Shown here in pieces: positions 12,790 through 24,733 of a DNA stretch of 64,000 nucleotides (position 1 is the first letter of the stretch; the number at the start of each line of letters is the position of its first letter). The translations under genes and the position numbers were made by a program. The notes beneath the pieces are model-generated. The model saw only the letters and a program-made list of their open reading frames with translations. It was not told the DNA's origin and ran no database searches. Source of the DNA: Setophaga petechia (taxonomy: Eukaryota; Chordata; Aves; Passeriformes; Parulidae); contig JANCRA010000009.1 of assembly GCA_024362935.1 (NCBI GenBank), forward strand, positions 10,682,001-10,746,000, written 5' to 3'.

Positions 12790-15700
12790 CTGAAAAGAGA
12801 GACAAAATGAACTTTACAAAACTCACATATATTAAATAGCTACCATAGTAATATTTTTCCATTACATAAATTTGCACATTACCCACTGCTGTTGCTTAAT
12901 AACATAACAACCCTGTAAGTATAGCAAACAAGAGTAATTTATTGACATACTAGAACCAAAACATCTTTCAGTTGTGCTTCAGTTCTACAGATGTGTTTCA
13001 ATTGAGCTAATTTCTATATTTCTCACTGCAGATCGCTCAAAACCAGTTTAATAAATGAATAAAATATTGTAATCCTCATGTGCCTGTCAAGAGTTCAAGC
13101 ATCAGGACTATGACCATAGCACATATTTTAGTTTTAGGCAGTCCTGTGAGGAGCAGGGAGTTGGACTCAATGATCCTTGTGGGTCCCTTCCAACTCAAGA
13201 TACTCTATGGTTTTTCACTGACTGTCCAGAATTTCCCAACATTTCAAAATAGCAGTGCATCTACAGGGAATGACTTAAAAAACTCCTCTGCATTCAATCA
13301 AAAGACAAAAGTATCTAAAAGTATTTGCATTTGGCTCCTGGCTTGAACAGCTGCAGTCTGTAATCCAACTCTGGTTGTTCACTCTCATTCCTGCATGGTG
13401 GCAGCACAAGTGATAGTAAGGTAAAATGGCAAACCAGGTTCCTTGGCAAATTGATTCCTTCAAAAAATTAATACAGGAAAAGGGTTATTTTTCAGCTGAA
13501 TGAATTCCCTAGATGTTTGCTCATTATGCATGGTTACTTCAGTGATATAACCAAAGCAGTACTGCAAGTCAGAGGAGAAAGAGAGAAGTAAGAACCAGAT
13601 CAAGGAGAATCTGAATTTCAGGAAAACTGGAAGGAGTCCTGAGTTCTCAAAGAGCCTTGACATAATTAGTGCAAAAGCTCTGAATATCTATTTAAAGAGC
13701 TTCTGGTTGCTGTACTTCTATAAAAAATAATGTTTCATTCATAAGACACCTTTCAAATTTAATTAAAAACCACGTCCATAGAAACAGACAGGAAAGGGGA
13801 CAGCAAGCCAGTAAGTGGGGCATGAAGAACAAGAGATAATATGAAAACTACTCCGTAGTTCATTACTTGTTTTCCTCATAAAAACTGAAGAGTTATGAAT
13901 GCTCCTCTGAGTTTTAGACACAATCACTACAAAAGTGCTATCACTGAGAAAGAATTATTAAGAAATACATCTAGGTAGTTGTATACCTAAGACTGACATG
14001 ATGCTTCTTTTAAGGCTTTCCAAATTTCTGAACAATCACTACACTGTAATGAGGATTGGTAAATTGTGTTAATCACCCAGGTAACAGAGGAAGACCAACA
14101 GTCCCAACAGCTTTTGAAGAATAGGGACTGCAAAAATATGCAACAAAGAAAGTTGTAGTAAAGAAGCTGAACAAACTGTAGGTACTGAATGATCTCCCTA
14201 TTAAGCACTGGGCTTAACTTGTTAAAGGAAAAACTAGTGTCTAAAAAACTTACAAGATACACCACTTAGGCAGTCTGCAAATATTACAAATCACACTGTT
14301 TGCTTAGAGTTTGCTATATCAACACACATATACACAACTTTAAGTTTTATATGAAGCATCTATAACTTGTAAAACACACCATAGTAAAGCTTACATCAGA
14401 CCTAAAGTCCATTCATTGTTCTACATAAGGCTTTAGTTGAACAAACTAAAACCATCTCAGTTATACTGTAGGCACTATTTACCCTAAAGAAACCACCCCA
14501 TCTGTTACTGCCAAAACTTCAGATCATTAAATTCAGTCATCTTAGTATTCTTCACGGAAAGACTGAAGCACACATCTCTGACGCATGTTTCAAAGTTGAA
14601 ATTATGCACTTGCAGTGCATGCTTATTAAACTCATTTTCTTTTTCCACAATGGTGACAGATAAACACTGTTACATTGCCTTTACTTATATTTGAATTCAA
14701 AATCTCTCAAAAACAAGACTTACCAGCCTCTTTTTATTCAATACTTGTTCCAAAAGAGTAGGTCTTGCTGGGCGATCTCCAATGGATCCTGTTCTCTGTT
14801 TTGTGACAGACACTGAACCTTCAACACTATCCTGAACATGACAGAAAACAAAAAACAAGGGAGGTCAGACGATGAACTCTGATACAGTCATACACAGAAA
14901 ATCCCAAGAGTAAAGAACATTTGCCTCCTTAATCTGCAGAGCAAAGTAACAGCACAGGAATGGAAATCTCTCTATTCAAGACTAGGCCTCTTCTTTCCAC
15001 CTCCTTTCACTATTTCACCAGCAAGAGTGAAGCAATGCAGCTGAGTTAGTCTTCTATACTGCAGCACTGAACAGGTTATTAGAACTAGTTATTGGCTTCA
15101 ATTTATTTGACTGCATTTCTTAAAAATGAAGTAATTCACAATAGGTCAGCCTCCAGCTTGTGGAAATGAATGATATTTACCATTTGTAATTGGGTAGGAA
15201 TGACAATAATCCTTTTACTACCAAAACATACTTCAGAACACTATGATGAACACGCCAAAGCCACAGGCTATTTTTTCCCCCTGAAGTTTATTCTGTTCCC
15301 TGTACAATCACCAGTCATCTGAATGAGACATACTAGTACAATGTGGCTCTACAATCTGCTCTAAAGAAAATATGAAAGGTTTAGAAAACTTCAACCAATG
15401 CTGAATCCTATGTGTATTACGCTCAAAACTTACTGATACTTCCATCTACCTGAAAGGGTTCAAAAGCAGGAACAACAAAAAACTATCCCAGTACCTTTCA
15501 CTTCTATCCTCTCCAAAGAAGTGAAAAATAAAACTTCTACTACGAACTTTTACTGAAAATGGCCTCAATAAACACCACTGTAAAAAAAGTAAGTCTAGCA
15601 CTAAATACCCTGCTTTTTCCTGCAAGTTCAGGCCCTAATTTCCTTACATTCAAAGCAATCTCCACTTGCACAAACTGGGAAAAGAAAACCCACCCTATTC

Positions 15701-17772
15701 CAACATGCAATCATCATTATTTCATGCTACAGATCAAAAAGTTTTAACCCATCACTACATGAAATGCAGCATTTTTACCCTTCTCTCATACTGTCCCCTT
15801 TCCTAAACTAGCACAAGTATTTGTGTAGACACATCATGAACTGAGCAAGATGAACTATCAGGGAAGGAAGAGAGAAGAGGGAAAGTCATGCTGGTATTTA
15901 AATCTAGAATTCATTCTCCTTTTGAATAATGTGTGCAGCTTCTCTTATCGAAATGAGAAGTAGCTACTAGAATTAGAAAAGGCTCACAAAACACCACGGA
16001 TGATAAAAGTGTGTAACTTTTTCACTGGAAACAAGCATGCTACGCCTTTTCAATGTGAGAAGGAAAAAATTAGACTAAGTATCACAAACACAAGAGGAAC
16101 TGTTCTAATGTAAACACTACCTGGCAAATTAGGTTGACACCAACAAGATTCAAAAACAAGGTATTCACACCAGGTAGCAGATCTGAAAAAACCACCAGAA
16201 CGTAACAGAGGCTCAGAGCTTACAAGGGTTCAACAAAAATCCAAAATACTATATGGAACACTTATCAATTAGAGTTACAGAATACATCAGGAAAACCTCA
16301 GCAAGTCCTTTGAACTGAAAGAGAAGAGAGAGAATATTCCCTAGCAGCACCATGTACACTTCCCTCTTTTAAAGCCCCTGCCTCATGGCATTTACAGACA
16401 CACAGAAGATTCTTTCGTGTGACACCCAGTATGGTTACTATTATATTTACATGTAGAAAAATGGAAACAGGGAAAGATTTGGGTGGTCAGTTTGCAGTTA
16501 GATCTATTCCCAGTCACACAACTTCAGACACAGCTGTGATGACATAAAAAGGTTTCTTTTAGCAGGAATGCCAGGTAAGATTTTTTTTTCTTCTGACAAT
16601 CATTATTTCACATCTACCCCTTTGAGCACAAACAACTCAGCACCTTCAAGTGTAAAACTATTTCCCTTTTTCTGTTTCAACTAACACAAGATCTGAGACA
16701 CTGTACAAGCAACCATCACAGAAGTGTATGGTCCTAGCTGAGTCGTAAACTGTACGGAAAAGAGTATTTTAAAAAATGTAAATAAAAAAAATCAGTTTTC
16801 CCACTGACAGTATTTCCCCATCTAAACAATACACATTAGCTTATACAAGTTAATTATGAACTAGCCGTGGTCGAAATATTATCTGCAATTTAATATCAAA
16901 GTGAAAACCAAAAAGCATCCTGAAGAACCTACACAACTGATTTTTGTACATCTGAAACCCAAAGCCTTTGTGACTTTAAAACCTCAGACTTCAGCACCAG
17001 CTGACAAACGAGTCTGACATTTCTCTTGACCTATACTTTCCCACCACGGGGAAAAAAGCCACGCAGCAAGCGAAGCATCTCCCAGCGATATTTCTTTTCT
17101 TGGAATCTGGTATAGCTGTAAGTTTCTACAATTTACGTCAGAACTGAAAACAAAGGGAGCTTGCTCTGGCAAAGAGGAAGAAGAGCGAGCTGCCGGACGG
17201 CCGTAAATTTCTTTCCTTTCCCCTGGCCGTCTGACAGATCCCTACAGCCCCCCAGGAGGCCCCAGCTCCGAGGGACCCCGCGGCACCCGAGGGTGGCCGG
17301 GCCGAGGCCCCGCCGCCCCCCGCCTCACCTCGGTCCGCGGGCCGCCCCCCGTGGCCGCCGCCCCGCCGCCCCCCAGGGCCTGGTCGCTCTTCTTGCGCTT
17401 GTACTTGTCCTTGTAGATCTTGTTGCGGTGCCGCTTGCACATCCAGGGCTTGCGCTGCTTCACCACCTGCGTGGTGGTCTCGCTGCAGCCCTCGTACGTG
17501 CAGCTCTTGCACTCGCCGCCCGTCGCCGCCTCGCCGCCCGCAGCCCCCGGCACCGCCGCCTCCTCCTCCTCCAGCTCCTCCAGGCTGGCCGCGCTCTCGC
17601 CGCCCGCCGCCTCGACCTCCTCCTCTCCCACCTCGACCTCGCCGGCGGTCCCCAGCTCGTAGAACACCATGAGGCCGCCGCTAGCGGAGGGCGGCAGCTG
17701 CGGGTCGGCGCTCGGCTGCAGCACCACCCCCGCCGCCCCGGCCGCCGCCTCCTCGCCGCCGCCGGGCTGCAT
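12679..17772 (-). CDS. RFXAP: RFXAP, regulatory factor X-associated protein (whole coding span, 3 exons)
   Basis: RFXAP joins RFX5 and RFXANK in the nuclear RFX complex, which binds the X box of MHC class II promoters. Loss of it in humans causes MHC class II deficiency. Three minus-strand exons join in phase 0 into 220 residues from the only in-frame ATG. In order they encode an acidic stretch (about 45-71), a Cys/His segment with a basic nuclear-localisation-like tail (C91, C96, C112, H115; then KDKYKRKK), a linker with TGSIGDRPARPTLLEQVLN, and a Gln-rich C-terminal helix (about 194-214) needed in this family for complex assembly. Human RFXAP is 272 residues. The difference is mostly the N-terminus, where this sequence stays open upstream without an ATG. 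The family assignment is very secure; the start is not. Confidence 0.95.
12790..14723 (-). other. RFXAP: RFXAP intron 2
   Basis: About 1.9 kb with GT...AG ends on the minus strand. It contains one short CR1 3' end at 13141-13210 on the opposite strand and nothing else recognised. Confidence 0.9.
13141..13210 (+). mobile_element. CR1 3'-end fragment in RFXAP intron 2
   Basis: 'gttggactcaatgatccttg' followed by 'gggtcccttccaactcaaga' and 'tactctatgg' is a typical CR1 3' terminus. Only about 70 bp remain, antisense to RFXAP. Confidence 0.85.
14724..14831 (-). CDS. RFXAP: RFXAP coding exon 2
   Basis: 108 bp, 36 codons, phase 0 at both ends. The acceptor is TTCTGTCATGTTCAG | GAT and the donor is AGGCTG | GTAAGT. 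It encodes residues 149-184, including 'KQRTGSIGDRPARPTLLEQV', a conserved RFXAP segment. Confidence 0.95.
14832..17328 (-). other. RFXAP: RFXAP intron 1
   Basis: About 2.5 kb between the phase-0 donor at 17328 and the acceptor at 14832. AT-rich; no repeat family or internal gene was recognised. Confidence 0.9.
17329..17772 (-). CDS. RFXAP: RFXAP coding exon 1
   Basis: Encodes residues 1-148 counted from the ATG at 17770-17772. It ends ACC GAG | GTGAGG, a strong splice donor in phase 0. It carries 'GGESAASLEELEEEE' and the Cys/His-basic core starting 'CTYEGCSETT', both near-identical to vertebrate RFXAP. The ATG has G at -3. The peptide directly upstream (LTLLV) also resembles the human protein, so this ATG is probably internal to the natural protein. 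Confidence 0.93.
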
Positions 17773-17904
17773 CACGAGCAGCGTCAGCTGCTGCTGCTGC
17801 TGCTGCGGCGGCGACGAGGAGGAGGAGGAGGAGGCGGAGGAGGCGGGAGCGGCGGCGGGGCTGCCCTGCAGGCCGGCGCTGCCCGGCCCGCTCCGGCCGG
17901 TCCC
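17773..17904 (-). other. RFXAP: In-frame open N-terminal extension of RFXAP without an AUG
   Basis: Reading upstream from the RFXAP ATG, the frame stays open for 44 codons to a TGA at 17905-17907. It encodes Ser/Ala/Pro-rich sequence, six Gln (a CAG run), then LTLLV just before the ATG. Human RFXAP has FTLLV at the same place before its internal Met-Gln-Pro, so the segment looks translated. It contains no ATG. An in-frame CTG at 17869-17871 has G at -3 and would give about 253 residues. Alternatives are a sequence error or indel in this GC-rich DNA, or polymorphism. Confidence 0.6.
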
Positions 17905-18449
17905 TCAGCGAGCGCGCCGCTCTCGCGCCTCCGCCCGCGCGCAGGCGCCGCGCGCACGGCGCACGCGCCCAACCGCACTCAGGGGCGGGGCCCCGGTAAT
18001 GGAGGCTCCGCCCCCGGGGCGCTGTGGGGGAGTGTGCGTCGGGGTTGTAGCGGCGCCCGTAGCGTGAAGTGTTTGTAGGCTTGTTAGAGCCGCCAGTGTG
18101 GTTTGGCCCCGGTGGTAAATGCTCGTGGTCGAAAGGAGCGATGGAAGGCGGAGGGTCTGCCAGCAATCAGAAAGTTATATTAGTATATTGCGCGCTTCGC
18201 GTGGGAATAAGTTTGTCAGCCCGTGACCTACTGTGTATGCACACGGCAGTGGGTTTGGATATAGGGGCAGGCTGGAAGGAAAGAGCGACAAGATTGTGAA
18301 AAATGCGTGTTTTATGACTGGCTTTCGGAAATTAAAATGAATATTATATGTGTTGTGTCAGAAAGTAATGCTGTATTAATTAAGTAGTGTGTTAAATATA
18401 GTTTTAGGTTATAACAAAATCTTAAAATAGAAACTGTGCTATGTAGGAT

Positions 18450-18753
18450 ACTTTTTTCTAAAGAAAGGACTCGCACCGAGATAGCAGCCACAGGACACCT
18501 AAATCTTTCAGAGAAAGAGAATTTATTGCTCCATTATCTGGAGAAATTAACTTCTTCCCACCTCACTTGGGCAGGATGATGCTGTTAGGATTATGAGGAA
18601 GAAGCTGACGATGACCAGACCGAATCCTTTGTTTGAATAGAATTATATCATGTATGAAGTGCATGAATATGCAGCAGGCTATTGCTTTTAAAGGTTAATC
18701 CTCTGTTAACAGGTGTCCTTTTTCGGGCTTGTGCTGCCCAGAAAAAGGTACCC
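18450..18753 (-). mobile_element. LTR of an endogenous retrovirus upstream of RFXAP
   Basis: On the minus strand the element begins TGTCCGGGTACC (18753 downward) and has a U3-like part. An AATAAA follows (complement of 18522-18527), then a U5-like end near 'GTGGCTGCTATCTCGGTGCG'. This U5 style is familiar from bird ERV LTRs. No target duplication was found, so the lower edge is approximate. It points in the same direction as RFXAP, with its nearest edge about 300 bp beyond the CpG island. Confidence 0.65.
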
Positions 18754-19754
18754 GGACATCCCTAACTCTTTGTTTCTATTGTCTCATATTGTCCTAATTC
18801 AAATTGTCCAAATTATTATTACTCTAATTGTATTACTATTTTTAAAACCATTTTATTGCTATTAAACTTATAAAAAAAAATTTAAAAGCCACAGAAAACT
18901 AACAGTTAATTAGAAAGATATTGAAGGGGTTCATTGATTTGCAAATTGATTTGATACTTACTGAGTCTCTTACTGTCCTGAATGTGAAGTATTATCCATT
19001 TTTTTATCCCAGAACCTTATAATCTGCTTCCTTGAGGACATGGAAACTTACACAGGTAGTAAATTAGCGACAGCTAACAAAGCCAGTCCTTCTTGAAAAG
19101 CTACCACTGGTGTTCTCTTCTTCTTTTCTGCCTGGTTTGCTCAGAAAAGGGAAACACTCCAGTGGAAAAGAAATTTTAAAAAGTAGTTGTTTCCTTGGGC
19201 TGCACTTCTGTAAACCTGTCTGCTGGAGAAGGAGGGTCATGTTTGGAAAATTTTATCACCAGTCTGTCCATCATTGCTATCCAGTCAGGTACAGTCACAT
19301 CATGTTTTGTATTCCCAGATGCAATTAAAAGGAGAGGACAAATACAATTATTGAAATGTAATAAGTTCATTTACTGAAATGTAGTAAGTTCATTTGTCCT
19401 CTGGGTGACATCTCTAAATAAATATTTACATAGATTCTCTGATTTTCTACTGTCTCTTCTTTTATTACTATTAAACTTTTAAAAATTTTAAAACTGTTTG
19501 TCAAATAGTTCATTTTAATGTTCTAGATTTCTTACCATCGATTTCTTAATTACCTTGGAAACAACATGCTTTAAAAATCAGATACCAGTTAAGATTCAGA
19601 AAGGCAATAATCACTGAAGAAGCTGATTTGTCCTGCTTACAAAGCAAGGTAGTACTAATGATTATAGCCGAAGTATGATTTTCAAATTGTTAAAGTTGTT
19701 TTAGCACTCTTCCATAAGGGATGATATGAATTGTATTCAGTTAATATCTATTTG

Positions 19755-19800
<46 letters not shown>

Positions 19801-21791
19801 ACACAAAAATGCATTTGCCTTTATCATGTGCTGTAGGAGGACAGGCCATACTAAGAACATCTATGAGATATGGGACTCTGAAATTCATACATCCAGTGTT
19901 GTGATATCCCTACAAATATAATCTAAATGCAAAGTGTCTTGTAACCTTATTGCTATTGGTTGTTTGTCCTAAAATTAACAGCTTGAGTCAAGGAGAGCAT
20001 TTGGGTTTTTAAAACAGAAATGAGTGGTACTTGAAAGATAAACAAGAATGAAAGAAGACTGCTGGAGGAAGCCGAGAAGTAATAGTTTTTAAAATACATC
20101 TCTTTAGAAACACATCATTTGATGAGGGAATCAAGGTATGTAGTCAAGAGAGATTTTTCTGCTCTGTTGTACCTTGTACTGCTTAGCCAACTCCCCATTT
20201 ATTCTTCCTACTTGCTCTTGATGTTCAAGCCAAATTGATACAGTGATACAGTCATGGAAAGATTCAAAAGCTCAGCAGTCTGAAAACAAATCTGCCCTCA
20301 AAGTAAGGTGATGTGCAGATGATCAGTGTGCTCACTGATACAAATGCCCAGGTGCCAATGAGTGCTGAAATCTTACCACAGATATCAAGGCAAAGGTGTT
20401 TAAGGTACTGTAATCAGTCTGTTAAAGCTTGCTTTTCAGATAAATGTACAAAAATTTGATGCCAATTTCATCAAATCTTATAAACATCTCTCCTTGCACT
20501 GTTCAATTATACAAAATGAGTGTTATCAGAAACTCATTAAACTTTATGAATTACAAATTTATTTTTGCAATCATAGAAACAAAAACCCAAACTAAATGGA
20601 AGTTTGGTTTGCATTATGAGATGTATTCTGGTTTTAGTGTATGTGTGACAAAAATGGCCATTAGAAGTAGGTTTCCTTCCCCATGCCCCTCTAATTTTGC
20701 ATGGTTACCTTTGTCCAATGACAACAGGTAAATTAAATAGGTATGCTGAAAGAAAATCTCCCCTTCCATATATTTACACGTAATTAGACATAAGTAAATC
20801 AGCTTTTTAATAAAGTTAAGATCTACACAAGATAGTGAAATTTTTAAATAAAATTTCAAACAAAATTTTAAATAAAATTAGGATTTACACTATAGTAAAA
20901 CCAATCAAAACCAGACATTAATAAAAGTGTGCAGGACAGGCATTGGACTATACCTCAAACCTCACAGTGAACAGTTATTACCCCCTGTTCTCTCCACAGC
21001 CCCTGTTCTCTCCACTGCAAGTTTTCAAAACAGTGCTTCTTTGATGTTCTTTTAAATTTCTGAAGTAAAACTTAACTGCAGGCCATTTTATTAGTCTGGG
21101 TGATTCCCATTCACAATGAATGGATCATGTTTACTGCTTTTGAGTTCTGGGTAGGGCCAGTGTCATTCTGGATGTTGTCCCCCCATGCAGAGCCAACATC
21201 CTTGGACATGTCCTGAACTGCCTCCTAGTCTATGTGAGTTGTTATATGTGCCTTTGTGGTATGGAACAGTGAGTACCTTGGCAGAAATCTGCATTGCTAA
21301 TTCTAATTATTACTGTTTCACAGGTTGATTCCCTCTCAATCTAAATAATTGAATTCAGGCCTACTTTAAAATAATATTTCTCTCCTTATAGCCAAGAAAC
21401 CATGAATAACAGAAAATTGCTTACTGTAAAAATGTAGGTATAGTCACTGTGGTTAATAAAGCATTAAATATAAAAAATGGGATACATTTGCAAAAATGAG
21501 AAAAGAAAAGCAGTGAACTGAGTTTTAGACAGTGGAACATTGTCCTTCAATAGAAGTAGGGAGAGCCTTGCTTATTAAGAAAGTTAAAACTAGATGGAAG
21601 CAAAGCTCTAGATAAGGGAAGCAATCCTCTCCTGGCAGGGAAATATGTGATTAGGTGCTCTGACTATTGCCAACAGCTGTGGCTGCCAAATACAAGCAGC
21701 TCATACCTGTGTCTGAATGTCAGCATCTTTTCCTTCTTATCTTGTAACAACTGATAACATTGATCATGTGTTCTGGCCTTCGTGCTGATGT
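18754..21791. other. Non-coding stretch with one microsatellite
   Basis: AT-rich sequence without recognisable exons or repeat families, apart from the TCTA microsatellite at 19755-19800. Confidence 0.6.
19755..19800. repeat. (TCTA)n microsatellite
   Basis: About 11.5 uninterrupted units of a tetranucleotide repeat. Likely length-polymorphic. Confidence 0.97.
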
Positions 21792-22160
21792 TCATAAAAT
21801 CACAGAACAGTTTGTGTTGGAAGGGACCTTACAGATCATCTAGTTCTAACTTCCCTCCATGGACAGAGGCACCTTCCTCTAGACCAGGTTGCTCAAAACC
21901 CCATGCAGTCTTGGCCTTTAATGCTTCCAGGGACAGGGCATCCACAAGTTCTCTGGGCAACCTGTGCCAGAATCTCAGCACCTTTATGTTGGCAACCCCA
22001 GAGCTGGATGCAGCACTGTAGGTGGGATTCCACAAGAGTGGAGTAGAGGGACAGAATTCCCTCCCTTGACCTGATGGCCAATTCCCTTTTGGTGCAACCC
22101 AGGATATGATTGACTTTCTGTGAGTAAACACTGCCAGGTCCTGTTGAGCTTCTCACCAGA
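21792..22160 (-). mobile_element. CR1 LINE fragment with internal deletion
   Basis: The plus strand begins 'aatcacagaacagtttgtgt', then 'ggaagggaccttacagatca', the reverse complement of the CR1 3' end. It continues with 'tccacaagttctctgggcaa'. At about 21980 it jumps to a more upstream CR1 part ('agagctggatgcagcactgt' and 'gatggccaattcccttttgg'). The reading frame is destroyed. Confidence 0.9.
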
Positions 22161-23399
22161 GATTCTGTTTCATGATGTAAGGGAGTCACACCTTGGGGTC
22201 ACTCACCAACTTATTCACAGGTTGTGTTCTGTGAATAATTTATCACTTTAATCAAGGAGTGAACTATCTTCTGTATAGTTCTCACAAGTATGTTTTGCAT
22301 GTCATTTCAAGCAAAAGTTGGAATATTTATTTCTGGCATAGTTATTTGGACAGCAATATTTATATTTTCTGTTTTGGCTTAATGCCACACATTTCTCACA
22401 TATAAGTGTCATCAAAGGTGTCTAGTTTTTCGGAAAGATGTATTTCACACTTGAGAATCCCCTAAGTGAAAAGGGTGCCTCTAACCTATTAACAGGAACT
22501 TTATTGAACTAGAGCTATTTTTGCAGACTTCTCTGGCATTTTGTTGAAGCTGTGAAATAGCAACTTTGTCCCTTCTTTTATCCATTCATGGAGGCTTTTC
22601 TGGTTTGTTTTTCAATATCAAGTGTGTTTGCGGGGGTGGGGGGGGGCGTGAGGGGGTGTTATTTGATTTGCTCGTTCAAGAGACAGTTCTTTAAAGAGTA
22701 AGAGTATCAGAAACACTTTGTCTTCTTTGTACTGCAGTGATGTAGAGGGTACCCACAAAGGGAAGGGCAGAGGCATAGAGTGTTCTGGACACAGGAAAGT
22801 TAAGATGCCCTGGTTTATGAAATTGTATAGTAACAACTGTCAGTAAATAAGATTTGTTGGCTCCTCATTTATATGCTTTCCTAGCCCTCTCTTCCTTTAC
22901 AGAAAGTCAGGGAGAAAGGAGTCCAGTTCATGGAATGCCAGATATTTTGTTGCATTCTGCTCAATGACTTATACCTGTTCTTTTTGAAACTCTTGGCACA
23001 TACAGGTACAAAGGAAGTTCATATGTAGGGACTTTATTATGATCAGATTCAGACTATCAGAGAATAAAATGAATTAATTTTTGCATGATAGAGGGGAAGG
23101 AGTTATCACTGTACAAGACTGAAGGGTTGATTCTCAGTAAATCATGTATCTGTGACTAAGAAGCTGTTTATTCTCTCCTTTCTCAGACTGACATTACAAG
23201 ACTTCATTTATGTACAGAAATAACATTTTCTAGACACGTGTGCTGTCTTTGTGCTATGTGCATGCAGCTATTCTGCCTTTCATCTTGGCAAACAAGAACA
23301 TGTTTGTCTGAATGCTGGCCCTGAAGCATCCATGATCAACAGCCTGTTGGAACACCCTTGGGAACCCAGCTGTTTTCAAAGCCATTCTATTAAAGCCAG
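22161..23399. other. Non-coding stretch
   Basis: No gene is seen. The G-rich tract at 22631-22656 is the only marked sequence feature. Confidence 0.55.
22631..22656 (+). repeat. G-rich tract, quadruplex-forming potential
   Basis: Four runs of five or more G separated by short spacers (GGGGG T GGGGGGGGG CGTGA GGGGG). This fits the G3+N1-7 pattern on the plus strand. Its role is unknown. Confidence 0.75.
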
Positions 23400-23640
23400 A
23401 TGTTTAAACAGTTAAATTTTGGAGGAGTCAGGACCCAGACTTCCAACTACATCAAGCTGGTTCCAAGTACAGGAGCCTGAAGCCAGTTTTGCAGGAAGTT
23501 CAAAAGCAATTTATTAATGGGCCATTAGCACATGTCTTAGTCATTAGCCTATACCTTCTAATTACAATTGTCTTAATCCTTTTTCTCTTGCAGAGATCTA
23601 GGGACAGTTCCTTGGTTAGTTACCAGATGCCCTGGGACAG
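23400..23640 (-). mobile_element. Probable LTR remnant, minus strand
   Basis: On the minus strand 'AATAAATTGCTTTTGAAC' is followed by a stretch ending 'GGTCCTGACTCCTCCAAAAT', reminiscent of R-U5 of bird ERV LTRs. No target duplication or clean TG/CA ends were found. Confidence 0.4.
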
Positions 23641-23772
23641 CTATTTCACATGAAACATTTTTCTCAAACATTGAATTTCTTGGTCCTGTCATGCATCATC
23701 ACCTCAAGCATTCGTATTGATTTACAGTTATTTTGGCATTGCAGTACATATATTGAGATATATACATACACA

Positions 23773-23791
23773 CATATATATATATATATAT
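23773..23791. repeat. (AT)n microsatellite
   Basis: A short run of nine to ten TA dinucleotides preceded by a CA-rich stretch. Confidence 0.85.
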
Positions 23792-24733
23792 GCACGTATT
23801 TCTGGAGGCATGTCACACACTTGTACTTAAGCATCAAAATTTCTAGGCAAGAGAGCTCTTTCATGTATTTTTACAGAAGATTTTTGTGAGCCTTGAAGTC
23901 CCTAGTGTCACCATTTGGCTGAGGCACATCTGTTTCCGCGTGATTTTTTATGCATTCCTGCCAGAAGGATAAATGTAATAATCCACAGGCTGAACTTTTC
24001 CCAGTTGGGGTCAATGGCTAGTATTATTCAGGAGACACTTGCACCTTTTTCAGATCCTGGTTATTGTTTTAGAAGTAGCTACTGGCATACAAAAAAAAGG
24101 GAAATTAATTTGGTCTCTGCAGACTTAATAGTTATGCTGAGAAATGCTACTGGTTACACATTCTGGTACGAATGGAATGTTAGTGAAGATTATGTCCCAT
24201 CGTACATTGGAGATGATCAGCTTCAGATACAGAATTTTTCCAAGAAGAGGCAGATGTTCATGGAGCTTTGTAAAGAAGTTGCTGTGTTATAGCATGTAAA
24301 GGAGACAATCTCCTTAAAGAAACAGGGCAGAATTTTCCCTTTGAACTATGCCATCCTAGCTGCTGCAGATTTTCTGTAACTGTTCAGTACAGGAAAATCA
24401 AATTGCTGGGGCTGCAGCGATGGAGTTCTCTGTAATTTTTTTTTTTTGAGTTGACAATAGGTAATAAAGATTATGAATGGTACAGAGTAACTTGTAGAAA
24501 AGTAGGATTCCTCACTTCCCAAGGGCCGCAAGTAATGTCTTAGAGAACATAATGCTGAGTCTGCAAGTCTACCTTAGCAAGCAGAGAGATTCATGGATAA
24601 CTGTGTGGGAAACATGGGAAAATGCTGAAGGTTCTTGACATATTAAACACTGAGAGAAGTAAGGACAAGTTCTCCATGAGGACTTTGTATGTGTAATTGT
24701 GAAGTTGGTTTTGTGTTCTAAATAGATGGCAAC

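Larger units (their letters stand above)
17190..18140. promoter_or_regulatory. CpG island at the RFXAP promoter and exon 1
   Basis: The sequence changes sharply from AT-rich to very GC- and CpG-rich over about 950 bp, with GGGGCGGGG/CCCCGCCCC Sp1-like boxes near 17980-18025. The RFXAP start lies inside it and no TATA box is near, as expected for a housekeeping-type promoter. Transcription start positions cannot be read from the sequence. Long open frames on either strand here (for example plus 17161-18078) are side effects of GC-rich sequence. Confidence 0.85.

Noticed and set aside
17161..18078. 305-codon plus-strand open frame over the CpG island
   Set aside because: Antisense to RFXAP exon 1 and made of low-complexity Arg/Ala/Pro sequence from GC-rich DNA. 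Stop codons are rare there on every frame.
17681..18166. 161-codon minus frame overlapping the RFXAP 5' end
   Set aside because: Out of frame with RFXAP, no ATG start, Arg/Ala-rich; an effect of GC content.
19755..19800. Regularly spaced repeats considered as a CRISPR-like array
   Set aside because: It is a simple tetranucleotide microsatellite without spacers, and the DNA is from an animal.
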